Shown: positions 22,220 through 33,944 of the stretch, one piece after another
Layout of the letters: every line of letters starts with the position of its first letter
Position numbering within the stretch: the stretch's first letter is position 1
Source of the DNA: Nephromyces sp. MM_2019
Lineage: Eukaryota > Apicomplexa > Aconoidasida > Nephromycida
Length of the DNA stretch: 64,000 nt
Reading direction: 5' to 3'
NCBI GenBank assembly: GCA_015657535.1
Contig: JADHZB010001724.1
Location: 1-64,000, forward strand
Position numbers and translations under genes: made by a program
Notes under the pieces: model-generated
Databases searched by the model: none
What the model was told of the DNA's origin: nothing
The model's input: the letters and a program-made list of their open reading frames with translations, nothing else

Positions 22220-24406
22220 AGCGCAGAACCTACTAAAGATATGCTCTTTACAGGTATCTTGTCATTATGAGTCTATAATAATGCCTCACGTGCTGGATAC
22301 AAGGCGCTTCATTGCTCAGATGGTAGAAGGAAGAAGTTGAATCAGACGTAATGCCAAAACACAACTGGGACTTAAGGCAACTTTTTAACCCCGATGAAGT
22401 GCGTGAAAAACGCGCAGTGATATTGTAGAGGTATGTTTATAACTTCAAACAACGGGGTTAAAGTACATATATTGTATGATAATATTGTGCCAGCTATCCC
22501 TGCATCAAATTACTGACATTATTTTACTTGGTTTCACCTTACCTTTAGCGACAGTAAACTCATAAAAATGAAGAGAATTTATCCCTAATCCCGGGATGAA
22601 GCAAAATTTCACTATCTAATATTGCAAAAAATCGACTAAACCATTTTTTTATCGAACATAACTGGATAAGAGTATGTGATACGAGTGAAGAAAACTCATC
22701 GAAGAGAAGTAGAACGTGCTTAAGGTCAGTTTATGGTAGCAAAGCTAACAACAGTATTCAAAAGTTAGGGTACGCTCCACGATTCTCCTTCACAGGGTAA
22801 CCAAGAAGTTCAGGGTCCAAGATAGTGTTCAGAAGTCATCAAAGCTTAAATAAGGAAGCCATATAGAAAAAATTAAAAAATTTGTCTAGGGCCTACGGAA
22901 TAGGCACTGCAAGAAAGGCTCGTAACATGTAACTAAACATAACCGGACACGAACTGGAAAAATGCAATTCCGTCAACTATAAAACGGTGTCGTCAACCAT
23001 CTTTGAACAGACAATATGTGCACACATAGCGTCAGCTGAGTTCCCACTGTCGAAAAATTGGGAGAGATTTATGAGGGAACCATTGTCGTGGAAGGCCACC
23101 GGGGAACCATTGTCGTGGAAGGCCACCAGGAAATACATCAGGCATATCGAATTATGCTACGTCATGACAGAAGTATTCACAAGCTTTAGGCGTCGACGTC
23201 GTTTCCATTCTTGCATGACCTCGGCCTAGTCTCCTAACCTGGCAACTTCGAGACTTCGCTGTATCTGAAAAAAGCGTAAAGGAACGCTAGCGCATGCATG
23301 GCACAACATAACTTGATGGAAAACTTTGTGCGAGCCTTAGGCTTTGGCAAGCATGTAGAATCGGTAGGTCAAGAAACGCTTAAAGGGAGAAATTAGAAAA
23401 AGGTGTCCATACTTTGCTTCAGTTTAGAAGTGGTTCATTGTTGGTGAAACGAGTGAACCGACATTTAATACATCCTGCGATGTTTCAGCTGTAATAAATT
23501 TAACTACAGGGCTCTCTACTCTCCTAAATTATTTAGATTTCCTCACCTTTCTGGGAGGGAATATGATTTGAAGCGTTGGGGCGAGCTCATAAAACTGCAG
23601 TCAGCCTCTTAACGCGTATTATCCCAATTTAAATGGGAATACCACCCTATCCAGCGCAATGGTAAGCCTCTTGTTCCAAATTAAGGTAAGCCGCAAGCCA
23701 GTAAAAATCCATGGCTTTTGTTACAAAACTTTAAGTACTGCTACTTTTTGCATTTTCTTTCGAATAGCGGCAGGGAAGTTACATCTGTGGGTGCTCATGT
23801 CTTCTTTTATACCGGGAACTAGTACACTTTTTTATTCGTGCGGAGAAAAGTCATCACACCATATGAGATCATTGCTCAAGATTTGGACGAATAGTTGCTT
23901 GAGTAACTAGGCCAAAATTGTTGCCAGAGTGAATAGACTATCCCCATGTTGAAAAATGAAAAGAAAAAGTAGCAAAGTGATGCACAAATGCTGAAGGTAG
24001 CTGATACTTGGCGAAACCTACAATAGATTGAAAAGTTTTTATGTTTTGCACATGCACCCTTCAATAGCCCTATGGAATTATACTTCTGGCGTTGGCTTTC
24101 GAGTCCAAAAGCAGAAATTACAAGCAAGCCCTCATAGGCGACCACCTGCGTCATCAATAGTACAGTGCTCCATATTTAAACGAAAAAAATTTGACTCTGC
24201 CTTTGTCCCCAATGTAACTCGATAAGTATAATATAAATCTTACGAACCAGACAAGCTTTTAGGCTACCTAGTCCATGATTGTCTTGATGCTGTTTTGCAT
24301 GTGCGTCTCCTTCTCATAACGGACGAGGCTTATCTTTTTGTAGCGTATAGGCTGGTGTTGGTGTCGTGGTATTGATTCTTGCACTTTATTGACATGCCTG
24401 CACTAA
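22220..24406. other. No gene resolved
   Basis: About 2.2 kb with one duplicated 27-bp unit (separate entry) and no defensible gene model. Open frames of 60-90 codons occur on both strands without family resemblance. Confidence 0.4.
23075..23128 (+). repeat. 27-bp direct duplication
   Basis: The 27-bp unit starting GGGAACCATTGTCGTGGAAG occurs twice head to tail (23075 and 23102) with nearly identical copies. The unit is a multiple of three and falls within an 80-codon plus-strand frame, where it repeats the peptide EPLSWKAT. It could be an in-frame coding duplication, but the frame has no other support. Confidence 0.8.
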
Positions 24407-25090
24407 TTACAGTAGTTGAGCAGTAGGTTGAGATACATGCGACTCTGGGACGTGGTACCGCAACCAGCCACAAGTCTCAACGTTTTGTTGATTACACTGC
24501 ATGGCAGTCGCCGCTACGGACCAACTCGGCAATAATGCGCGAATACGCTTCCATTTGTCCCGAGTAGCGGGCGAGACAATAACTGTGCACCACACATAAG
24601 CTCCCCATCTTCCCATGCACGGCTTTCGCAAGCACTCCCAAAATAATATCTGCCTTAGAATGTCCTTAGAACGAAAAAATGTGTATTCTGGCATGGCGCC
24701 GCACACTACGAAAGTGTTATATGAATAGCTCACGCCCTTTCTTACCAGGCGAATAATAGCTTACTGCATATGTCCAGCTTACTTTTGGCCTTGTGCCCGT
24801 GCAAATTTGATATCCTCTTTTGAGCTTGTTCCCTCAACTTTTTGTTTGGTGCCACATTTTTCGTCTTCGCTTTTTGCTGTATTGTGTAAAACAGTTTCTT
24901 TTGTAGGTTCTATTTTGTGTATTATTTGCTTTGCAGAGCATGATTTATACGTACCAACGGGAATGCTTTCATCTACGCTCCTGAAAGGAGGCACTTGCGT
25001 AACGCTCCGAATATGACTTCGTGCCATCCCAGCGTTGCCTGAAATATTGAGACCTTCGGCAGTTGGTTTTTTTTGACGAAGGCTTAGCAT
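24407..25090 (-). CDS. Candidate two-exon protein of unknown function
   Basis: Two GC-richer minus-strand frames lie next to each other. The first runs from an ATG at 25090 to a donor AA|GTAAGC at 24783/24782. The second begins after an AG at 24730-24729 and runs from 24728 to a stop at 24407-24409. Joined, they keep phase and give 209 residues. The first half is Lys/Ser/Thr-rich and probably disordered (TKETVLHNTAKSEDEK). The second half is Trp/Cys-containing and more globular (CMGRWGAYVWCTVIVSPATR). The intron would be 54 bases with a weak acceptor, so they could instead be separate exons of a larger gene. Raised GC (about 48% in 24,407-24,720) supports coding. No family is recognised. Confidence 0.4.
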
Positions 25091-26599
25091 CGAGATCTCT
25101 GCACTTTTTTGAAGCGATGGGGTATGCTGTCTAGCGATATGTTTTTCTCGTAGAAAATACAAAGGGTATCACCCAGTGTCCCTTCTTGCTGCGCCGTACG
25201 TGTGTTGTTTGTTTCGTGTTACAGACACTAAGCTCGCGAGTATGTTCTTCTCTCTTGTTAAGGTGTCAGACAGCCACCTGCACATCATCTGGTGGGAAAG
25301 TGTTACATTTGCTATGAGTTTTGAAGCTGCTGGGCATCGTAATTGTGGAAATGATATGAAAGGAAATTTAAGCTAGATAAATGGATGAGACCTCTTTTGA
25401 TTGTAGCTTACTAAGGTCTAGCATTTTCTGTTTTTTACCTAATGACTACTTAAGGGGTATTTGAGGATTGCTTATGCCTCAAAGTAGCATGCATCAGCGA
25501 CAAAACTGGCTTGTTGCCGAGTACGCTGCATCTAGGCTTGAAGGCTTGGAAGCAGCCACGGTTGTGAAAGCGATGCGTGTCATATATGCTGATGCGAAGG
25601 ATGACGTTCTTTAGTTTTAAGGAGGGAGAAAAATTTACGGGTGCTTGATTGGGATGTTAATAAAGACGAATACACTATGAAGAAAGCAGTAGTTTTAACT
25701 ATTGGCACCCGTTAAAAGAATATTTTGAACGTTTATACTACACAAATCACAGTTTTGTTATAATAACTTGCTCTATTTGAGGATTGTCTTTGGATCCTAA
25801 CACAGGAAATTATTTTTTGTACATTGCTTCATTTTGCTAAAATGTGAGCATCTTTTTCATGAGTGCATTTTCATTGCTTTCCGTGGGACTACCGATTTAG
25901 CAGTATGCACCTGCTGCAAGGGCTCTGCATGATAGCACATATTTTGCACTATCATCCTCAGTTTTATAGATAAGAATTAAGGAGTATCTACTCTTTATAT
26001 ACGTTTGAGTGATCTTGAAATGGTTTCTTTTCTAGGTGCCGATTACTCGTATTTTCATCTTACTATTTCCATGAGTTTTGCTGTTTCTAAAGGATACCTT
26101 GATATGCAACAATTTTTCTTGAATCGAAAGTACCGCCTAGTATAATAAGAATCAAGCCATATAGTTAACGCATATTATTACTTCTTTCGCTCAAGTCCTC
26201 TTAGTAGTTTCCTTCTTTTAATCAGGAGAAAGACTATCGCATTGTTTAGATAGGTTAATTTTTATTGTATTGAGCATAGAATTTCATCTTCATTTGTTGC
26301 GGTTAGTGTCAAATAATGTTTTCTGTATAAGAATACTCTTTCTTGCTTTTCTAATTTAGTGCGTAAGTGTGTGGATGTAGTCTAAGCTTGTCGTATTTAA
26401 TGGTGCTTTCTTTAATAAATGATCCCTTCGTGCCTTTCAGCTTGTGAACTTCTTATAACTTTCCTCGGCTTCCATTTCAAAATTACTGTGGAATACTCGC
26501 TCCTTTGCTCCATGCTTGAATTGGCTCTTTTTTTGTTATTCATAATAACTTTCTTGATCTCTCATTTTAACAGTTGCTCTCTGTAGCTATTGTCCCAAG
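25091..26599. other. Upstream region of the RINGv-FHA gene
   Basis: From about 25.3 kb the plus strand becomes T-rich, as in the introns of plus-strand genes here, so the RINGv-FHA transcript may begin in this stretch. A 46-codon plus-strand frame at 25,474-25,614 (WLVAEYAASRLEGLEAATVV) looks protein-like but has no convincing donor. Confidence 0.4.
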
Positions 26600-29500
26600 A
26601 TGAAAATTAGGCATTGTATCAAGATAGAAGCCCAGACATGGGCGAGTGATTCTCATGATCTTTTTGATTATGAATCTGGAGACATTTTAAGAAGGGAATT
26701 TCGGGTTGATACTACGAGTGAGAAAATAAGCTTAAGTGGAAAATTTGCCTTGAAGCAATAATAGATTGATTGCTTATTGTTTATAGTTTTCTTGCATTTC
26801 TTAAATATTTGAGCGTAGTGGAAACATTTTTGAATGTTTCATTTATCCCTCTATGGATATTCAGGATATTTTTAACACTTTTGTGAACGAAGTTTTTGGT
26901 CTCTTATTTGGAGTATATTACTTGGTATCTTTCCACTGGATTTTTTTTGTGTGTGACTAAGGGCGATGGGGCACATTAATGAAAATTCACTTGGCTTCAA
27001 ACTCACTTTTAGCTGAGCATCCAGCCTGCTGATTCTTTATACCTTGCTTTATAAAGAATTGAATTTTAAGCATCCTGCGCAAGTGGTGCTCAGCTATTAG
27101 TATTTGATGAGATTTTATGACATGCTCAAGAGTATTTTACAAAAAAAATCACTTAATACTCTTCAGCATATCATAAAATATATGGCTTTATCTAAGAGCT
27201 TTATTTGCCTTTTTTGAGTATGATATTTCGCTTGCTGCAATTTCCAGCTTGTATTCTTCTGTGTAGTTTATCAATGTATTATGTGTCATTTCCCCCATGT
27301 TTTCAGCCTCTCCGAAGACCTACCATATTGTGTGAAGTGTTACAAATTTTCTCATCAATTTTTATAGTGTAATTTTCTCTATATGATGAACTAATTTACT
27401 ATGAGCTATCGATCTTTTTCCCTTCTGTTTATACCCTGTAGAGGATTCCTATTGCATAGTTCGGGAGGGCTCGCATGTCCAGGTGATTCCTGAGGATGAA
27501 ATGGACATATATAAATTCGCAAACACCAATGCAGTCGTGCTCCTGAGGCTTCAGCGAAAAGATGACTACTACTATATGCTACCGAGCTCATTACACAGCA
27601 ATTCTGATAGCACAGTGGGTGCATCAAAGAGAACTTTTCCAAGTTCTGAGAGACTATGGCTTGTGGTAAGATGTATTTCCAAGGTTTCTAAGCAGCTTCG
27701 GAAACAATTTATGTGTGCTTTATACATGTCGTGAATAGATCGCTCGATTTGGTAATTGTGGACTTCATATTTCATGTATTTTGCAAATATTTTCAATTTC
27801 TGTATAAGCTAGGATTTTCTGTGTTTTCTTCGTGATGATAATAACTTTGCAGGCTATCCCTTTTCCTGTGGAGCATTTCTTCAGACTCTGGTGTAGGAAA
27901 AAACTGGTGTTTATCCGCTGTTCTTGATTGATATTCGTATGATTGTGTACGCTCATTTTTACACTGAAATATGCCACAAAACCTACCTTATTTACGTGAG
28001 TATATTCATTTGAAAAATTTGACTTCACGGAGTTTCTATGCAAATGTGTCTCAAGGTGAGGTCGATGCGACAAGGTGCGAGGTTATGCGCTGGAGATATA
28101 GTAAAGCTTGGCCGTTTCCAGTTAAAGGTGAAGCAAATCATTACAAGCGCTGAGCAAGACGATCAAGGGATCGTGGTACGTAAAGCTTTATAATTAATGC
28201 TGTTTTTGCCACTCTTGTCTGTGTCTCCCACATTTTTTAGCTTCCTGTGTGTTTGTTACTCTGATGCGTATGCGATTGCTCTTTTTTTCCTTTCAATCTA
28301 CTCGTGTGGTCACTATGTTTTCTTGGCATCAGCTTGTTTTTTACAGTTTCTAGAGCCACACTGCTGCTGTTACCCATTTCCTTTATGAATTCGTTTATTT
28401 ATACAATTTCTTGACTTTTATGAACACACCCTCATTCCCACTTTGATTTTTTTTTAGGATCCGTTGTATCCGCATGAAGATGATGAGTGTGAAACAGTAG
28501 CTCCTGATGACAGTACCTTCGACGTTGCCGACGAAGAGCTCTCACCCGACGATAGCGGGAATATGGATATAACTTCAGACCTTAGCAGCATGCGAACATC
28601 TCGTAATAGAGATAGTGAGCGACGCTTTGTCCGGAATAGATCTTCCTCGTTAAGGTTTCCGGAAACTATGCTCCCAGCTGTTTCATATGTGGCCGCTGCC
28701 CCTGTAGTACCTCAAACAACGAACCAGGAAGCGGTTGCCAGCTCTACACCATCTGTTGCAGAAATTCCAAGACCGGAGATTCAATGTAGCAATTCTAGGA
28801 ACACTGAAGAAAGTGTGCCAAATCCTTCAAATCTAGTCGCTGCTGAGATGCCTTACGATAGCAATTCCTATTCAGCAGACTCTCTACTGCTGAAGTGAGT
28901 GAAATACGTTTTCCTTTTAAGTTAAGGTCAACAATGGCATAGCTAGAGAGTTAATGTTAGTCTCTTGTCTAGATTAGCAATGGCATAGCTAGGGAGTTAA
29001 TGCTAGTTCTTCACTAGAATTGCTGCTTGCTTCATTCGATTAAAATTCCAAGTGTTGTGGGTTGTTTTTGATGTGTACTTGTTGATGTTTCCGAATAGAA
29101 TTTTTCAAGGTTTTGCAGCAGCTCCTGCATATATCCTTAGTAACAATGGGTTAAAATATTACCTTTTTTAAAGTATAATAATTTTAGGGTTGACATCTTA
29201 AAAGCTTTAATCACAATATTTTTATCGTAAAAATTTTATACTTTAAAACTTATTTTCCAGAATCTACTACATATAATACCTTCTAGATCATTTTGAAAAG
29301 GCAGTATTTGCAGAAATACTTTTTGAGTGCAGAATTTCAAGGAAGTTATCATCTAGTGTGTGTTTGTGTTTGTTCTTTTTATCAGTAAAGCTCTTTGGAT
29401 ACTCAAGAAGTTTTAGAAGCTGCCTGAGTGGTGCATTTGCATTTCTAAGAATTTTTTCCCTCAACTTTTTTTTTTGTCTAGCTCCTGAAACTGCAAGTCT

Positions 29501-32500
29501 TAATTTGTTTTAGTTAGTTTTTCTAATGATTCTTGTCCTTTTTTTATTTTTTGAGCCAAAATAGCTCCTTATTCAGCATTGACGTTGCACTATTGCTCTT
29601 GGCTGTGGTAGATATCTCGATTTTTCCGGATTTTTGTATATATTGTGGGTCTAACTTGCTGCTTTTTTCGTTACACACTAGGCGACAGTTACCAGAATTA
29701 GGGAGACTTCTTTTCTCGAGGTCCCTACAATTTCTGTAGCTGCTAAACTGTGCCCAAGCTGTTTTTTCTCGCTTTTAATTTCTTCTTGACAATATTTTTT
29801 GTTGTATCTAAAAACTCTGCAGTGACATGGATCAAAAGAGCGTAGCTAGTATTTGCAGAATATGCTATGGCACCGGCGAAGATTCTGCAAATCCGTTAAT
29901 TTCCCCCTGTAAATGTAAAGGTAGGGTTTTTCCGGCTAGATTTAGCGGCATTTGTGAATCCAAGTTAATCTTAATAAGTAGATAGCTTTCAAAGAGCTTC
30001 CTTCCTGTTTTATTTGTTCAAAAGTATCAGAATTTCATCCTCTTTTTCTGTGTTGATGCCAGAAAAGATCTTTTTTTGAGGTTTTATGGTTATACTATCA
30101 ATTTTCTTATTTTTTGAGTATTTCGTTGGAAAAAGATAACATCATAGCTTTGAGGTGCACACCCTATAATATGCTGAAGAGTTTTTATGCTTGATATCGG
30201 CTTTTATGGTGGTTTTGTTGCTTATAGCTTGTGATGCTCTTGATTTTTCTTGTCTACTCTATATACTTGTGAAGGCTTGTACTTTCAGATTTCAAGTACC
30301 TTGTGCTATGCCCAACTATGTGATTTTTGGGTGCATTTATGCATATAAAATGAATCAATGCTGTTTCCTTTTCAGGCTCTATGCAATTCGTTCATCTGAA
30401 CTGCCTGCGTACTTGGATGGAGGAACGCTTGAATATTCATAGCGTGAGTTTGAGATACTTTTAGCTGCCTCAAAGCGATTTATTTTTTTATAGGAGGGAG
30501 GTAGAGGCATATTCACATGTGGAGTCACTATTAAACATGGACAGATGCAATAAGACTGACACGTTGCACGCTAAAATGTGCACACCCGAATGTGCACACA
30601 CGCGTTGCACACAAAAATGTGCACACACACGTTGCACGCTAAAATGTGCGCGCGCACGTCAAACACACACGTTGCACGCTAAAATGTGCTCTCACAGTTA
30701 CACACACAAATAAGCACTCGCACGTTGCACACACACGGTGCACCCACACGTCGCACACACACATTGGCACTCGGGAAGAATCCTTATCTATAACGTGTAT
30801 TACATTTTTTATGCTTTCCCTTGTATATAGCATAGTGCTGCTCGTTTGGGATGTATTTTGTGGCATATATTTTCCCTAATTTTAGGCAAAACATGCAAAT
30901 TTCCTAGTTTGTGTGCTAATTTAGCTTTTTTTTTCTATTCTGGCATTTTTTTGTGGCTTTTTAACAGCTCCTCTATACCGTGATCGATTTATTTCGCGTC
31001 TTCACATATTAGGGCCCACCATCCTATGCGTGTGCCGGCTGATTTTTCATGTCTTTTCTTTAGAAGCATTGATTTCATGCCCTTAAGATAGTCTGCTGTG
31101 AAGATTATCTTGAGTGTATATACATTGGACCTTTTGGTTCCACAACATACTTTTTTCTCAAATGAAGAATTAGTGCATGATAAAATATAAAATCTTTCAG
31201 TAGTATTAGGAGGAAACTTTAGAATGCGATATGTTGCTTGAAAGTCGAGCAATTCAAATGAGATTTTAAACTTTTGATGTTTAAGAACTATAATCCTGAA
31301 TAAGGTATGTTACTTTTGTTGCTTTTGAATATCTATTTGAAGAAGATGAGCTTCTCAACTTGTTTATAGGCTAGGGAAGGCGATGCGGTATCTTTTTTCT
31401 GGAAAGTTTTAGACTGCGAGCTTTGTAATGCTGTGTATCCTACCCACGTGAGGGTGGAGAATCAGAAGGTTGAATTATTAAAAATCCCGCGTCCTAATCG
31501 CCCATTTTTAGTTATAGGTGAGGCAAATGTTTAATATTTGATTTACGTTTCTGCAGGATTGATTTACGCTGTGTGTAAAATTTCTGGAAAAATTATTAGC
31601 AGTTTTTACGGTCGAATGTGTGTACGAAATTTCTGGGAAAATTATATCAAAGTTTGTGCAACAAGCGCTTGTTTTCTTTCAACAATGAGATCTCAGCGAG
31701 TCATCTAGAGAAAAGTTTAGGATGAAGAGGGAAAATTAATCCTGCAGTCATGAAATACGAGGGGTGTGTGTCGTTTTTTTGTCCGGTTCTAGATATCTTT
31801 TTTGCGACTTCATGGTGTAGAATGCTAGATAACTTCGGTGGTGCCTCTATACTCTTTGATTTGATGCTTTGAAAAGGCGAAATGGTAGTTCCTTTTCAAG
31901 GATTATCTTTGTGTAGCGTGAGTGTATAAATAGATGTCTGTTTTGTAGATTTTTTTGCCTTAGAATTTTAAGCTGATTTGAATTCGGTGTAAAACTCGCA
32001 ATGTTGATTAAGGGGGTACAGCAAGAATCCTAGAGTATATAGCAAAAATTTAAAGAGTAGAAAAAAAGTACCAAGAGGGAAGATAACACACATATGCGTG
32101 GGTAGTATAGCTTGAAGAACCTACAAAGATATATACAGAACAACTGGAATGCGTTTGACCATTTCTCTAGAATAGAACTAGAATTGTTCCTAGTTATAAG
32201 TGCTTGTTGCTGCTGTGGCATCATTTTGATGAACCCTTCTTTGTGTGTTTTATAGCCAGCTTTTTTCTTATTGCTATAGATACCCTTCTGTCACTATAGC
32301 GATCAATATTTTTTTTATCATTTTTAAGATATTCCCTTTTTGTTGCTTGGCGTTTTGGGGGGAATTTTGTGAGTATAAATGTTCACGTGGTTCCTCATAC
32401 GACAAAAAGGTTTCTTTCTTCTTTTCAGAGCCACGTTTCCAAAGAGATCGAGGGCTACATGTAATATGCTTGGCTAACACTCGCGTAGTACGTCTTGGTC

Positions 32501-33075
32501 GAGGCCATGGTAGCGATGTAAGATTCGCTGATATCTCTGTCTCTAGGCTGCATGCTAGTTTGAAGTATCAGAGAGGGGAGATTCTTCTTGAGGACCATGC
32601 TAGTAAGTTTGGTACACTTCTGGAAGTTCGTGATGCCTGCAGACTTGAAAACGGCTCCACTAGGACTCTTCAGGTATGAATTGTATGGAATACTTTCTTG
32701 TGTGCGTCGATCATGACACCTGTTGAAGTTCTTTTTTTATCTTTTTTGTATAATCAAGCTTCAAAGCAACTCTGTTACTCTATATTTGATAGTCTGTATG
32801 CACTTTCTCTGACTTTGCCAGGTCTTAACTGTGGGGTTTTCTGCGTTTGCGTAGCCAGTCTATGTATATGCTTGCTTCTCCCGCTGCTCAGCTGAAGAGC
32901 TCATTGAAGTTCTTTGCCTTCAATTTTGATATATTCCGTGCAGGTTGGTCGCACACACATCACGATAACAATAAAGAGAAAATGGTCCGTGTTTCCTTTT
33001 TGCCCGCAAGGAGGTCTTAGAGCCGAACACAGAATGCTTGAGAACGAAGAAGTCACTACTATTCGTTCACAGTAA
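26600..33075 (+). CDS. FHA and RING-variant (RINGv/MARCH-type) domain protein, probable E3 ubiquitin ligase
   Basis: Nine exons in consistent phase: 26600-26717, 27442-27665, 28056-28175, 28458-28894, 29823-29920, 30376-30443, 31370-31517, 32429-32673, 32944-33075; 529 residues. An N-terminal FHA-like region ends in GDIVKLGRFQLKVKQI (about 127-142). A Ser/Asp/Glu-rich linker follows (155-299). The RINGv domain has the full C4HC3 set: C311, C314, C329, C331, H339, C342, C371 and C374 (CRIC, CKC, H..C, CELC). A C-terminal FHA domain (about 415-505) keeps the diagnostic RLGR (426-429) and SRLH (443-446). RINGv domains recruit ubiquitin-conjugating enzymes and FHA domains bind phosphothreonine, so the protein may ubiquitinate phosphorylated partners. 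That is inference. Acceptor 28055 is weak; the first exon rests on phase agreement and an in-frame ATG. A donor-like GTAAGA overlaps the stop codon, so a longer C-terminus is possible. Confidence 0.88.
28933..29005 (+). repeat. 46-bp spaced direct duplication in an intron
   Basis: AATGGCATAGCTAG(A/G)GAGTTAATG occurs at 28933 and again at 28979, a 46-bp offset, just after the donor at 28895 of the RINGv-FHA gene. Confidence 0.85.
30555..30770 (+). repeat. Degenerate TGCACACACG minisatellite in an intron
   Basis: GTTGCACGCTAAAATGTGC occurs at 30563, 30631 and 30671, with shorter GTTGCACAC copies at 30604 and 30724, embedded in CACACA runs. It sits in the 30444-31369 intron of the RINGv-FHA gene. 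The short Cys/His-rich open frames here come from the repeat and are not zinc-finger genes. Confidence 0.85.
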
Positions 33076-33944
33076 GACGTGTGTTCCCTGTTTAAAGTTA
33101 TGCCTGGAATTTTTAAAGTATGAGTCGTGTGTTTGACTATATTTACTCTAGCAAAGGAAAGTTGATAAAAAGCATCGTTCTGTGTGTGTGTCTACCCGGA
33201 AGATGTACATGCATCAATCTGGGGGCTATCTTTGCTGACGTTGGCACTTGCCTTTAACAAGTCCTGCCTCGCTGGCGCTTGTTTTTAGAAATTTTATGCC
33301 TTATGATTACAATGCCCTACAAAACCCTAGAAAATATCAATATTAGACTATCCCTATGTAGTGATGTGGTTAAAATACAGTATTGCTGTGAACCATTTAA
33401 CTATATATATATTGTGAAAACAGTCATAAAATACTGTGATTTTTTCAATTATACATCAGTGAGTGCACGATATGTTGCCGCTAACGTATGCTTGTGGGGG
33501 GCATTTTTATTTCCGATATTTCAAATAGGGGAGTAGACAAAATGCGTGCATAATACCTTTGCGCACACGCGCTCTATGGCGTACGCATTAGAGCGATAAT
33601 GTTTTTAGTTTATATTTTAGGCCTTTTTTTAATCTGTTATTTTATGCTATCAACAGTCTCTATTTGGCTTCTTTCAGAGCATTTTTAGATAATCACCCCA
33701 TCTAACTTATGGTCCTTGTGTGTGTCATTTTAGGCTATCTGTTTGTAGCATTAATTGCTATACTGTACCAAGTCATAGATAGGGTAGTAGCTATATATTG
33801 TGAATTTAGTACATGCAAACTAGATTTCATTGGGATAATAAAGCTATGCGTTAATAGAGGCTATAAGCATGGTGGCATTAAGATGTGATGATATATTGTA
33901 CCTATATATACTATATATATGTTTGTTTGATTGATTTTTCCAAG
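33076..33944 (+). other. 3' flank of RINGv-FHA and 5' region of the next gene
   Basis: T-rich plus strand with no exon I can place. It probably contains the RINGv-FHA 3' UTR and the missing 5' exon(s) of the membrane-protein candidate that follows. Confidence 0.4.

Noticed and set aside
30563..30745. CRISPR-like array
   Set aside because: The repeated GTTGCACGCTAAAATGTGC units are unevenly spaced, the spacers are themselves CACACA repeats, and the site is inside an intron of a eukaryotic gene.
30519..30879. Zinc-finger-like open frames with repeated CAHTRC motifs
   Set aside because: The motif comes from the TGCACACACG minisatellite in the RINGv-FHA intron, not from a selected protein.
33061..33080. 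Donor GTAAGA overlapping the RINGv-FHA stop codon
   Set aside because: No downstream exon in the required phase was found, and the C-terminal FHA domain is already complete; kept only as a caveat.
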